Shown here piece by piece: positions 1 to 14,200 of a stretch of 64,000 bases of DNA. Under the pieces are notes generated by a model. The model was given only the letters and a program-made list of their open reading frames with translations. It was not told the origin of the DNA and ran no database searches. Position 1 is the first letter of the stretch, and the number at the start of each line of letters is the position of its first letter. The position numbers and the translations under genes were made by a program. This DNA comes from Lumbricus terrestris (lineage: Eukaryota; Annelida; Clitellata; Crassiclitellata; Lumbricidae). Location of the stretch: positions 16,175,564-16,239,563 of the forward strand of contig OX457052.1 in NCBI GenBank assembly GCA_949752735.1, given 5' to 3'.

Positions 1-126
1 CAGTCCAATAGTTTCTGATCTTGAGAAAAAGTAGTAATCCTTTAACAACAATGTGGCTCTAACAGCTACCGGGAAAAACACAGCTTATCACAAAATGTCA
101 AAAACTGAAAACACAGGTCAACAGAT

Positions 127-1989
127 TAAAAAAAAAATTTTGTTGCCAGCGATATTTTAACCGATCTTTGGTATTTTGGGGCTGCTGAATTCAGATATGA
201 AAGTGGTTTTTTCAAGTTGGCTCTAGTTTGTGAGATAATGGGTACATACCATAAACTAATAGTGACCACTTGTGTAACGTGTTATAAGCACGAATAAAGT
301 AAATGAACTGTAATCAAATTAACTTTGAAATTGAAATAAGTTCCACAGAAAGTACAAATAAGAGATAGTAAATATTTTGAACAAATATACAAGCGCAAAA
401 TAAGCACACGAAATATTTCTATTTGATTTTATTCCCAGGTAAATATGAATACTTCACGAAGAGGCTTAAACAATCCTAATGCATTCTGCTATATCTTTGG
501 CGAATACTGTATTGAGAAATATAGAAAAACATGCTATATTTTTTATACACTCTGTGAAACAAGCTTATCTTGCTTGTTTTGGAGTGGCACATGTAGACCA
601 AGACAAGTCTTGGGCTCCTCCTAAGGTCTGTAAAACCTGCATTGAATGCTTACGGCAGTGGACAAATAGAGAACGGAAGAGTTAAAATTTCGGTGTTCAT
701 ATGATATGACGTGGAGAGAGCAGAAAACAATTATGCTATTTTTGTGTAGTTAAGTGAAAGGTTTCAATCTATACAAGAAATGCATGTGGGAATATCCTGA
801 TTTTGAATCAGCGACCTGTTCCACACAGTGAGGAAGTCCCCATAGCAGTGTACCACACTTCCTGACCTTCCATTGTCAGATTCTGAAGAAAATCGGAAGT
901 TATAAAGTAGCACAGCAGATAGCAGTGGAAGTGAGTATGAAGCACTGCTACACCTCAGCAGTTTTCCCAAAAGAAGCTCAGTGATCTGCTACGGGATCCC
1001 AGTCTCTCGAAGCAATCATCAGATCATTTAGCATTCAGACTAAAAGAAAAGAACTGGCTACATACAGTCAGAAGCTAACCTAGCAGTTTATCGAGCAAGT
1101 GAGGTAGAACTTTTTCCTTACTTCATCCAAGATGAAGAACTTGTATAAGTACTGTCATAACATCCTGGACTTCTTCATAAAATGGGAATGGAATATAGAC
1201 CAGAAGATTGGCACTGCTTATAGACAGCTCCAAGAGAAGCTTGAAATGAGTCTTATTGCACAATTGTGACCTATATGTTCCTCTCTTCCAAATAGCGCAC
1301 CCAATAAAGCTCAAAGAAGAATATGAAAATATAAAGTTGATCTTGCAGAAGCTCTTTTATAATGAACACCATCTATGTATAATTGTGTTGATCTGAAAAT
1401 GGTAAATTTCTTGCTTGGCCAGCAAAGTGGATATATGAAATACTTTTGCTTCATCTGCTTGTGGGATTAGTAGGGCAAAGCAAGATCATTGGCAAAAGGT
1501 GACAGTGCCCTCTAGAGAAACCATGGCGATAGGTGCAGCAAATATATCATTAAGGAGCCATTGGTGGATAGGGAAACAATTCATCAGGATATAAAGGCCA
1601 TGGAGGAAAGATATCAAGGCAAATGGGACACCCACATGATGGCAGACTATTGCTGGAGCCCCAATGTGACTGTCCTGATGACGTACATAACAGAAAAACG
1701 TATAAAAAAAACGTTTTTCAATGCAATAATTCAATTACTATGCTTATCTTAATCAGCTTGCCATGTGTATATGTTATTATACTGAATAAATTGCCATTTA
1801 TTTATTGAATATGTGCAAATCTATGGCTATTTCAATGCATTTTGCCACTAGGCATTTCTAACCATTTTAATTCTCATATTGTCTTTAAAAACTCAAAAAC
1901 TAGAGCCAATCTAGCAAAACCGACTTCATATTCGGAATCAGCACCACAAAGTTACCCTAAATTCGCTCTAATATCTTTGGCAATAAAAT
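127..1989. mobile_element. Degenerate TIR element, about 1.86 kb
   Basis: The stretch at about 138-230 and the reverse complement of about 1895-1985 align over roughly 80-90 bases, ending in a shared inner part reading TTGGCTCTAGTTT; the outer ends share TTGCCA and GATATT. Between these imperfect inverted repeats lies the decayed gene described separately. The arrangement of inverted repeats around a single broken ORF is that of a cut-and-paste transposon remnant or of a gene captured between such repeats. Superfamily is not assignable by eye and no target duplication is clear. It sits in an intron of the minus-strand LRP gene. Confidence 0.5.
445..1725 (+). pseudogene. Broken, internally deleted copy of an uncharacterised repeat-borne gene
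   Basis: Plus-strand translation with several frame changes gives ordered islands of one protein: DQDKSWAPPKVCKTC near 600-635, SDHLAFRLKEKNWL near 1015-1060, YRASEVELFPYFIQDEE near 1090-1135, MGMEYRPEDWHCL near 1180-1225, LLGQQSGYMKYFCFICLWD near 1410-1465 and MEERYQGKWDTHMMADYCWS near 1600-1660. From memory, these belong to a multi-copy family of long predicted proteins of unknown function in many invertebrate genomes; this should be checked by search. PLVDRE is followed almost at once by the C-terminal island, so a middle section of perhaps 200 codons seems to be missing. Multiple stops and frameshifts make it a pseudogene. A possible start is the ATG at 445, just after a splice-acceptor-like TTTTATTCCCAG. 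Confidence 0.6.
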
Positions 1990-2253
1990 CAGTGTTGACC
2001 AGTGAAATACTTCATAATGAAGTTGCAGAGTATGAGAGTATTGGAGAAGAATGCAGTCATCATAGACCAGGCTGACCCTAGAACCATGGAATAACAAGTT
2101 CTTTGATGTATTACTAGTCTGTTCCAACAATCCTTCACTTCCTCGACTGAAGAGACCAATACAATGTCTTTTGCAAATAACGAGATAAGAGGTATCACAA
2201 GGCTTAGTAAAAAAAGCTACAATTGAAATAAGAAGGAACATGACATTGCTTAC

Positions 2254-5200
2254 ATGAGAGTTTCTCTTGTCTTTGTGAGTCGTACATAACAACAGCGCTT
2301 GGATGTCTCGAAAGTCCAAGCTTAAAACCGCTGTTTTCATTCAGTGATCGGTCATAGATCCACAGTTGTGGGTCCAATCCATTCTGACCTTTCTCAACTG
2401 CTATTATGTAATTCTGAATAACAGCAACAGAACAAATGTTCATAAAGTCAATGCTGAACCTCAGTTTACCTTCTGGTTTTCCAAGTAGATATATATAAAA
2501 TTAATACCGAAATAGATGCTTCTTGGTATTGCAACATTGCTAATAATAACTGAGCTAATGATATTCTATTTTACCAAACTGGCTATTACTCGTACAAGAA
2601 AATGTTGCATTATTATTACTGAATATTAAAACGAATTTATTTATCTCAGAAATTTTATATAGTGTCTCTTCAAGGTAGGCTACTTAGAAGCGCTCCCGGC
2701 CCGACCATGGCCAAATAGGCTGAATGATATTGCTCCAACAGTTAAATCAACTCAGAATGTACATGCAAACATTTAAACCTTCAGTGATGACCAGAACAGC
2801 ACTAAGGGGTAATAAAACAAAAACAGAACTCCCGATTAAGGACAAAAAAATCACATTTCTCGAGTACTTTACAGAAACTCGACCATTGCCCCTCTTTCTG
2901 ACTTCCACCCATTTGATTGAATTATTATGATTTTCTTTCTCTGTCATTTCTGTCAGCAAGAACTCAATAAAACGAATATATCGTCGTCATCAGCATCATC
3001 ACCACCACCACCAAAACCACCACCACCGCCACCACCAAAGCCACCACCACCACCACCATCACCACCACCACCACCACCACCAAAACCACCACCAAAACCA
3101 CCACCACCAAAACCACCACCACCACCACCACCACCAAAACCACCACCACCACCATCACCACCAAAACCACCACCGCCACCACCGCCACCACCACCAAAAC
3201 CACCACCACCACCACCACCAAAACCACCACCGCCACCAAAACCACCACCACCACCACCACCACCACCACCACCATCATCATCATCCATTACAACAGTTTA
3301 GGTTCAAAAAGAAACCGGACACGTTTAAAAAGTTAGATCTTTGAATCTGGTGACAAACCATGTGAAGAGCGACACCAACGATATTGGTCGAAGCAGACGC
3401 GGCATGCACAATGCGATCCGTACCATTTACGGAGACGGACTCAATCGAGTTATGATTACACCAAAACAATCTGCAGAAATATCACACAAATCTTTCAATG
3501 GCAGCATCGACCACTACTGTCCAGATAATGTAATGTAATGTAATGTAAATCTTCGAGAATTTCTCAGCGCCCACAAAAGCCACGTCAGGGAGACCAGCTT
3601 ATTCACCGGCGCTATATCAAATCAAGTCCGCAATAGCCAGAGCTGCCGTTTTCGTTCCGGTGCCAGGTCAAAATCCGGGGAGGTCAAGCCGAGGAGACAG
3701 CGTGGTGCTACGATGGTTGTCGGTGATGGTGGTGGTTGGGTGATGGAACCTGATTGGAATCTGGATAGGATAGGTTGAAGAGTTCGGTTTTCAGTCGTGA
3801 ATGGAATGCAGCAGAGGAGAGTGCAAGCGGAGGAGAGGTTGAATTATTGTTTGGAGGTGAGACTGCAGGAGAGATAGGAGGGTGAGCGAACATGCGGAGG
3901 TATGTTGGGAGTCCGTTCCAAAGAGCTGGTGCAGCATAGACTAAGGAGCGGTCGCAGAATTTCAGAGAGGATGATACTGGAGGCCGAGAGAGAGAAAGAT
4001 ATGATGATGAGCGCGTAGACCTGTGCGGTTGGATGGTGATTAGTTGACGAATGTAGGAGGGCTGAGAGGTTTGAAGAGCGTTGTAGGTTAGAGAAACAAT
4101 TTTGTAATGGATGCGCTGAGAAACTTTTAGCCAATGAAGAGACTTGAGAACAGGGGTTATGTGGTGATGTTTGGGCGTCTTAGTGACTGCGCGGGCAAGA
4201 GCATTCTGGATAGTTTGGAGGCGTTTAATTTGAAGAGAATCTATTTCATGGAAGAGCGAATTGCAGTAGTCGAGTTTGGAATGAACTATTGAGGTGGCTA
4301 TTGTGCAGGCGGTCTTGTAATTTAGAATTGGACGCAATCGACGGAGGTCGCGGATGTGCATATAGCAGGTGCGGGATAGCTGGGTGATGTGGTCAGAAAA
4401 AGTAAGGTTTTTGTCAAAAATGACTCCGAGATTGCGGACAGATTACAACATTCAGATTAGAATCAAATTCAAACTGTAATGCCAAAAGCTGCTGGTAAGC
4501 TGAGTATTTTGAAAATAGATGGCTATAAAGCTCTTAGCTAAAGTTCAGATGTCCAGAAAAAGCTTCCCATCAATTAAACTGATCATAATTATTGCTGCAT
4601 TTATCAGACACCATTGATCACAATATCAAAACAGAACTATGTCTGGCATTTTGTAGGGTCACTTAGCCAGTGGTTAAATTGGTCGTTCAGATGTGGTGAA
4701 TTTCCAAATCTTAACAAACCTAAAACTTAAGCCGATCTAGCGAATCTATAACCGATATAAATTCGCTATTTGAGCACTATATAAATAAGTTTAAAATGTG
4801 CAAAATATAGAGCATTTGGTCAGATATTGTCACAGAAACACATTTAGGCAACAGATCTGCTCTCTTTCATGGCAGATCTCATCATTTGAGTAAGTAAGTA
4901 CGTGCAGCCTTATTACTCCATTTGGAAAGCAAAATGTGACATCAAGTAATAGACTGCAGAATAAAACACAGAAGTAATAATAAAGTATAGTAATAATAAT
5001 GTAATAAAGTAGCGGCAGCCATACACAGGCATCATTCGTCAAATTGATGATGTTGTTAGAGGAAATAGTAGGACCCATTCTTCTGTTAAAACAAGGTCAA
5101 CAGCAGGCTTTTATTGAAGCAAAGTCGAGAGCAGAAATCTCGCACGATTATGTTATATTAACTACTAAACTGCGTTGTAGTTAGATAAGTATCTAGAAGA

Positions 5201-8200
5201 AAGTTCTGTAAATCATTATTACCTTGCATTTTCATAATCCAGCACCAATCCCTTTGGTTCCAGCAGGTCTGTGTCCACCAGAACATTAACCTTCTCTCCT
5301 AGCATCGTTGCTGCCACGATCTTGCTTTCCATTCCCCAGTCACTCCAGAACAACAGACTGCAACAGAAGTTGGGCAACTGTGATTAACATTAGACACATT
5401 TAGAATTTTTTTCAAACTGAATGGTTTGAAGATTGGCCACATTGGCCGAAAGCTTTGAGAAAAGAAAATAACTCAAGACAATTTTTTATCCATTCTTTTT
5501 CTTGATTCGAGATGACAGATGTTAAATATACAGGCCATAAAGCTCATTCTTAATGACCTGTAAATTTGCTTAAGCTGCTGATTATACAGATATGTAGCAA
5601 AACATCTTAAAGGTTAAAAAGCAAAATTCACATGTCTAGCACACATAAACAGACATATTAATATATACATAGCATATATAATAGATAATTATATATAATT
5701 AATTTTATATATATATACATTGCGCTTCTGAGTGGATTTCTTGAAGAGGCGCTATATAAATTCTTGAAATGAATGAATGAATTATATACCAGTCAACAAA
5801 CTAGTACTTAATATAACATAATAGTGAGAGATTTCTGCTCTAGGCATTGCTTCAATAAAAGCCTGCTATTGACATTGCTTCAACAGAAGAAGATGTATGA
5901 AGTACATGTAAATGCTCAAAAGTTTTTCTAGTTAATGAAATATCAAATACATTATGCATATAAACAATTGTAAAATATTGGTACAGCTAGCATCTAACTC
6001 CTTTCACTGACATTTTTACATTCCCCATCACCTGATAAATTTGCTTTTTACAGTTTCACGTGATCAGTACGACGTACCCTCTCTGCGGCCAAACAACAAT
6101 GGAATATGGCAACTCCAGACCAGAGGACAGCAGCGTCTTATGACCTTTGGCATGCTCCTCAGCCTTTGCCACAGCAATCCACTTGTACAGACCATCCGTC
6201 CAGTAGATGTTATTAGCAATCCAGTCGATGGCAATTCCATTGACTCCTGACGATATGCCAGACAGGATGATCTTCATGTCAAGCGAGCCCTTAACGGACA
6301 GCTGAACCAGGTACCTTAATTGTGCAGATGAATAACAACAAAGTAGCACATGCAACATACCGTTGTAGTCTAATCATAATATCTGAGGTTTCTACAGTAC
6401 TTAAATACAAAATCATGGGAACTAGATTATTCATTCATTCATTCATTTAAGATATTTATATAGCACTTCTTCAAGAGTACCTACTCAGAAGCGCTCCCGA
6501 CCCAACCTCGGCTATATTGAAGAGCTTTGAGAGTAGTGCTTAATCACAGGTGCAATCAAAACAAAATCGATAGACATGCAAGGCCAAAATCTGTGTCAGG
6601 ACAGGATCTACGGGGTTGGGCAGTTCAAGGGTCAGACAACTACAGTTGTCTGGATGGCATGTTGTAATGGACGGCATTTAGAAGGATAGCAGTGAGATAT
6701 GTAAAGGAAAAGATGCATGTTTAGCATTCAAGTGAACTTGAGCAGAACTGTTTTCTAAAGCAGAATCATACAGTACCCAGGTTAAAAGCACACGGCACTA
6801 AATTCCACCATATCACAACTCTAAGAAAAAAATTACTCCAATATTTGCCCATTTTCTCCCTTCTGCAATTCGCACTTGTCGTTTTTCACAGTTAAAAACC
6901 TTTTTTGTCGAAACACACCTATCAAGCTTATCAACAAGAAAGAGTTTCTTCTTGGCATGATCCACGTCAATCGCAGTCCAGTGCCAGGCCGGGCTCTTTA
7001 AACTCCAGGTGAAGACATCCCTTGTTCGAAGAAAGTCTCTAGGCTCTCCACGAATCCCACGGATGTAACTTGTCGATGAATTATTATCATTCTCCACCCA
7101 GATTATATCAGGACCAACAGCATCAACACCTGATAAGAAAAGTTTCAAAAACATCAAAAAGCAACAAAGATTAAAGATTCCAATGACTATGTTGAAATAT
7201 AACAAGACAATGTCCCATCCCAATTCTCTCAACATCTAACTAGATAAAAATAAATTATTGCTTAAAAGTTATTAAATCTTGACAAGCCAGTATTTTATCA
7301 AAGTAACTGTTGCTAAAAAGCAAAAATTCATGAGCAGTTACATGTCGACAATAAAAAAATTTGTGCAGTTTTTAATCAAAGCAAACTACTTTCTTTAATG
7401 TTACTAATTTTGCAAGTTCGCTTTACATAGGATAACTGTAGAGTTTAAATGAATGAAAACATTCCATAATGCAAAAGAATATAATATTCTGTACACAAGC
7501 TTCTCACATAAAGGAAATGTCGATGATCACAATGGTTTACACATGCTTGAGGTTTTACAGCTATTACACCACTATAGCCAACTTCAAGACTAGAAAGTAA
7601 ACTTCTTAGCCCCCCAAAACAATTTGACTCTTTTTCAAGCAAAATTCCAAAAACTTGCTCCAAAACTAAGACCTCCCTTTAGCCCCTAACCGACCACATT
7701 GTAGTAACTTGCATCGGAAATCCAATACCCTCTGTAGGTAAAGGGTTAAATCACTAATTTTGTACACAGAAGCTTTAATCCATGAACACAATTCACAAAC
7801 TTCCTAAACTAGAATAAGAAAAATAGAACTGCGAGCATGTTCTTTTTACCTGTGATACAGGTTACATTGTCGTCAGCAAGATGCTGGAAGTCCGGACAAT
7901 CGCAGGTGTAGCCACCCAGCAGCGGGATGCAGAGGTTGCTACATCCACCATTCCTATGTCGGCATGGCGACGAAGACCCTAGCCACATTAAAACAGACCA
8001 CTCATTCTCCAATGACTGCACGACAAATTAATCAGACACTATCTATTCAAACAATAACACAGACACATTTTTTTTTAAATAAAAAATTGTATTGACATCC
8101 TGAAATCCCTAACATGGTATCTCAGTAATTTCTTAAAAGCATTCTGAGGAAATCTGCTTTGCTTTGCTACTACAAAAGAAGCCAGTGTAGCATAATAACT

Positions 8201-11200
8201 AAAGTCGATCTACAAAACAGTAACTTGCAATGCAACTTGTGCATACTAATAATCGAAACTATCGAAACTTCATATAATTTGAGAATTCACTTGCTTGGGT
8301 CTTTCTAATATGCAGTTAAACAATTGTAAGCGCCTACCTCGTGTATTCTGGTGTATGATCGACCTATATGCTTTGATTCCATTCAGGACTGAAAATGCTG
8401 TGTTATTGGCCGGTGTAAGTCTCTGCCTGTTGGAGCCATCGACATTCAATCTGAACACTCTGAAACATTTTAGAGTTTCTTGCCCTGCAACCGCTTTATT
8501 TGAATGCATGATCACAATTTAAAACTTAACCAGACACTAAACAATTTAGGCTGGGCCTATGAGCATGGGCAGAGTCTATCAGGGGGTTGGGGGGGGCTAA
8601 GCCCCCAAGAAGTCCCAGATTCATGTTTTTTACCGTGTAAATGTTATCTTTTCGGGCTTAGCCCTTCCAAGAACTTAAAAAAAGGTCATCAACTTTTTTT
8701 GGGCCGACACGAAAAAATATTGTCGGCAACGCTCATTCTGGACCAAGTTTTTTAGCCCCCCCAAAACGGAAACCAAACTCCACCCATACCTATGAGAGAA
8801 ATTCCGGGCCCCATAGGAGTGCAGTCACTAGACTAAGCTATCTTAAGGTTTAATGAAAAACAAATTTGTTCAAGCAAATTGAATTGATAAAACTGCAGGT
8901 ACAACCTACAATTTTATATTATGCTAATTTGAATTTAAACTTATCGTAGTAAATTCTTTGCAATACTATAATTTAAATCATAAACTTTTCTATATATAAG
9001 TACCTAGTCCGGTCCCCTAAAAGTTGCCCAGCCTCAGGGTATTTGCCTTTGTCCCCCTCTCGGCAGCACTGTATTAAAATATAAAGTGTCTAAATATTTT
9101 GGCTATAGCCTACACAGAAACGGCTTTCTTGATGGTTCGTTTTAAAAATAAAAATCTACCAAAGGAATTTAAACAATTATCGTAAATCATCAAATTCAAA
9201 ATTTGAAATGGTTCAAAGTAAAGAATTGGTGGGTTCAAGCTGGGACTTGTACAATTTAAGACTAATTGCAATGTTGGGCATAACGTCAAAGTTAAGCCGA
9301 TGTATATTCTATGAATCATGATGTTGATGTTTTGCTTTGTTTCTATTGATTTTGAACTCGATTTTCTGGACATTCAGAGCATAGTGACTCACCCACGTGA
9401 CCAGTCAGTGAAATAGATATAAATTCCATCAAGCGTAATGCCATAGTAGTGCGGTCTGCTGGTGTCACTATCATTACCAGATGTTCCCTCATCCAGTAAA
9501 ACAACTTTTCCACTGCCATCCATGTTGGCTCTTTCTATCACTCCACTATAAGCATCTGTCCAGAACATCATGCGACCTGCAGAAAATGTTCGGATAGAAG
9601 AAAAAATTACAAATTTCACGTAACATTGATTCACAAGTCATATATGTACTACATGTAGACAAAATTTATGTGTTCTTTCAAAATGAGCCATATAAAGTTT
9701 AGCTAAAAGAGTTTTGACTTGAAATAAACTCTAGGCCAATTTTGTATTCATTCACTCTATTGATCCAGATGCAACATATCAAAATAATTTACAGGTAATT
9801 ACCCAGTAATTACCTGTAAATTTGCTTGTGCTGATATTCCTACGCAATGCTTCATGATAGCTATCAAATATCATGCAAAGAGTTACTGTGAGACAACCCA
9901 TCCCTTAAGATCTATTACTCAAACTGACCATGAGAAACTACTGATTGATCTAATTAACGGACCCTTATATACCTTGAAATACGGCTGTTTACCAATTGTA
10001 GTCTACCTTAGTGGAGGCTATAATTATAATGTCCCAATTCCACACCTCATGTATGGAAGGCAATGTCACTCTATTACGTCAATATAAATTAAAAAACTCC
10101 ACAAAATTATTCGAGTTGCGGCAATAAAAGTGGGTCATTCGGGTTACCGGAAACACAACACTAATTTTTGTAGGCCTTAATAAAGTTTTTGTTCTGATCA
10201 CGCCTTTATTTTTATTTATTTCTGATGAATCTGCAGCAAAGTAACGACAGACTTACTGAGCAGATCCAGTGCCAGTCCATTGATCCACTTATCCTGTCCC
10301 TCAACGAGAACTGTTCTGTGATGACCGTTGTATGTTGCTCTCTCAATCGTTCCCAATCCCCAATCGGTCCAGTAGATGTTTCTGACAAAATACAACAACT
10401 ACGACTTACTGACATTTCAAGCAGAACAGCTCGAAACCAGTAAAATATGGGCTGCACTGCAACTTACAGAAATCCTGATGATATGCGCATTTTAAACAAT
10501 AGCTCACATTCTTAATGATACATTCTTCGCTACTAACTAGTACGATTTCTCACAACTACTTTCTTCTCTCTGGGTCCTTTGCGTTGGGAGCACCTCTGAT
10601 TGGTATGCACAATGAGAGGCGCTTTATAGAGTTATATACAATACAATAGCAAATTTAGCACTCTGTCCTGCATTTATAATCGAGGCTATGTTTGTAAGGA
10701 ACAATCCCATAAGAAACCATCGATAATAAACACAACTAAAACATTTTATTAAAAAATTAAACTATGCACCAGTAATTCCCTAGCTGACTATAACATAAAA
10801 ATGAAAAACAACTAAACTAAAGCAATGACTATCACCAGCAGTCAATGGATTTACATGAAGGAAAAAATGATACCTATGAAAATCATGAACTAATTACAAT
10901 CATGCAATGCTATCAAACTTTCTGCTCACACCCAAATTTAAACATCACTGGGAATTTTTTTTAAATTACGGCCCTGCTTAGACTAGTGAGCTTAAGGTTC
11001 TCCAAATTGCTAATTCAAAAACTACGACCAGAGCAACATCTTATTCATGAGCAAAGTGTTGTGCCAGAAAGTAGGATGAGAATTGCTGTGGAGTTGAGGG
11101 ATTCAACCCCTCCCCTAGTCTTTCTTTGGATACATAGTAAAGTTTCATTGCACACCACAGTTTTACATAAATCAATGTCTGACTCTCAGTTATTTTTGTG

Positions 11201-14200
11201 CAATTTTCATACTGTCAGAAGGGTGTTCAAAGACCGAAATGTCCAGTGAAGGTCTGAGTCTGGTTGTCAAGGATGCCACAGCAAAAAACCTAAACATGGA
11301 CAGATGTAAAGCCCAATAACCATTACGTCATTACCTGTTGATGGGGTCCGCCTGAATAGCTCGTGGATGTCGAGCATAGGCCACGAGTACTTTGTGGTCT
11401 CCATTATCAATTCTTACAAGGTTGACTGTATTTCGGCCATTGTCCGTATAAAACAGAAGCTTTGCAAGAGAATCAACTGCAATGCCTTCTGGTGAAGAAC
11501 CTAAGCATGTGAACAGTAATAAGGCAACTCTTAGAAACTCAAACTGTTTCTCCTTAATCCCTGATTATGGAAACTTTAAAGTGATTGTCAAGCATTATTA
11601 GTTTATGAGAATAATGGGCTTCATTGTGTCACCAAGAACAATAACGATAGAAGTCTAGACAGAATCTTTAAGCAACCTTAGCAAATCTATTTACATGTAC
11701 TTTACAGATACTCGACTATTGCCCCTCTATCTGACTTGAACCATAATTTTCTTGATCATTATTTTCTTTCTGTGTAACTGACTGCAGTATGTCATTAAGA
11801 GTTCAATAAAATGAATATATCACGATCATCATCATTATCATTATATGTCACTGCATTCATGATCATCAGTAACTATTCAAAAGAAATGCGTATCATTTGC
11901 ATCATCACAATACACACGGTTTCCATCACTCGATATCAAATTCTTGCCGGTTGTCCCTCCTTTTCTCAAAACCTATTCTTCGATCATGGCCCTGCGCACT
12001 GGGAGCACCTCTGAATGGTTCACCCTAGTAGAGGCGCTTCATAAATGTTTCAATGCAATACAATTCAAGAAAGAGCAAAATAGTAATCGCATGGAAGAAC
12101 AGACTCACCAGGCAGGAGCGACAAAAATGGTTCTTCCGAGCTGCCACCACCTTCGAGTTTTGTCCGTCGAATTGTCCGGCTTTCCACATCCGACCAGTAG
12201 ACCATGCGTTCCACCGGATCGTAGTCAACCGCAACTGGATTCTGTCTCTTCTGAATCGGAATTTCCATGACCATTGTTCCGTTAAGGCCCATCTGGAATA
12301 GCTTTCCTTGCGGTCCATCAGCGAAGAGAAGAAAATTATCAAGGACTGGAGCAGCTGGAAAGTCAATTAAAAGTAAATTAAATATAAATACATATATTAT
12401 ATAAATATAATATATTGTTCTTCAATTTAACTGAATCATCAAAACATGATCGACAATTTCCGAGCAAGCATTTACTAAACGCGACTAGGAACCGATGCGG
12501 TCTGTTGTCAGAATCGTAATTGTAAACTCGGAATTTCAACAGCGCCTACAAAAGCCAAGTCACGGGAACCAGCTTATTCACAGGCGCTCAATCAAAACAA
12601 GGTCGCAATGCAGCGGTCAAGATCCGGAGAGTCGGGCGAGGAGTTAGACAGCTATGGTGGATGATGTTTAGAGTTGAAACAGCGTGGGGGGGGTGGAGGA
12701 AGTGGAAGAATCAGGTTAGGATCTGTGAAAAGCAGTGCTTTAATTTTCGAGTGAAAGACCCGTGGTGATATATAGCAAGAGGTGGATTTTTGGTGAGTTT
12801 GTAAGTGCTTAGTGTTTCAGTTTTGTTCTGCACTGAAATGAAGCTGAAAAGTTCAGATGCCAATTGATTCAATCGATATCAATAAAAAATTTAATGATCA
12901 CCACAATATACCGGTATGCTACGCGCCTCAGATTCACACTTTGGTGTGACCTTGCGCGCGTAATAAATTTATGTAATAATAATGCAAGCCAGCAATTTAG
13001 ACATTAATACACAGTGGCATTCATGGGTAGACCCCAAAGGAACATACAGTTCCACTTGGTTTGCTTGATTGCAGTAAGTAGCTGGTTTTTGACTCATTAA
13101 ACAATGAACAGCGTTTCCAAAAATAATCTTATGGGAGAGAAGACCGAGCCAAAGGTCTCTTTCACTTTTCTCCAGCAACCAGCCCAGCAGGCAAGGCACT
13201 CACGGCAAACCAATTATGATGATAATAATGACTTTTAACTTCCTCTACAGAACCAATAAATAAGCAACCTGGTAGAGCAGTCTCTCCTTCACCCCTTCAC
13301 TGCCTTTCAGGCAAATGTCATTAATTTCCGGCTGTCTCATTTCACTTGCAAATTCTACTTCCAGCCCATTATATGACTTGCTGCGCAAAAACTCTGGCTC
13401 ATGTCGTTGTAAACATCTTAAATGTAATAAGATACACAGTGAAACACACAACTTAGTGAAAGAATAGGCCTGCCTAAAGATTTTGAATATTATATTTTGA
13501 ATATTATATGATATTGCTATTTTGTAATAATTAAACGCATTAGCAAACTGACAAAAACAGTTTGGTTTAGAAAAATAAGTTTGGTTTAGAAAAATAAGCC
13601 TGCTTGCATCTGGGTGGCCATCTGCTGATCACTGTGGCAGCCATCTGTTCAGGTCTTTGAAAGTACAATGAATTATTGGGTATAACACGAGTCAACTTAA
13701 AGAAAACTTGACTTAGAAGCTCAGGCTTTGTCCTAACATGCATGCGACTAACCAGTCCTATTCGTAGATATGTATGCATTGCTAAGATACTTTGCTAAAC
13801 TGTAGGCCAAAACCATGATGACACTAGTAATGTTATTCAGATTGTACACTGCAAAATATGATTGATGTCAAATAATTTCATAGGCAACTACCTCAAGTTG
13901 CAATTTAGTCGTATTTCTAAGCAATATAAAGCTAAGATAATCAAGTATACAATACATTCCTGTACATTATTTGCTTTTAAATAGAACTATGATTCAAGCA
14001 TGCTACTCACAGACACATATTATAATACTCCTTTGAATTCTTTCTGAATAGAATTTAGTAGACCTACTACACGACTGGCAAAGCAAGGTAAATAGCTAAA
14101 TTACTAAACACAAGTCTAAAAATAAAAATTCCTGAATATAGAAAGCACAAAAATCAACTTAAGAAGGCAATCAATAGTGGTTAATATAGTCAGTACTATA

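Noticed and set aside
2927..3301. Proline-rich (plus) and glycine- or valine-rich (minus) ORFs
   Set aside because: Entirely a CCA triplet tract in an LRP intron; all frames are open only because of the repeat.
13210..13460. Protein-like minus reading (RHEPEFLRSKSYNG, MRQPEINDICLKG) near 13.3 kb
   Set aside because: It lies in the first LRP intron, is bounded by stops and does not fit the LRP phases; no family recognised. It may be repeat debris.
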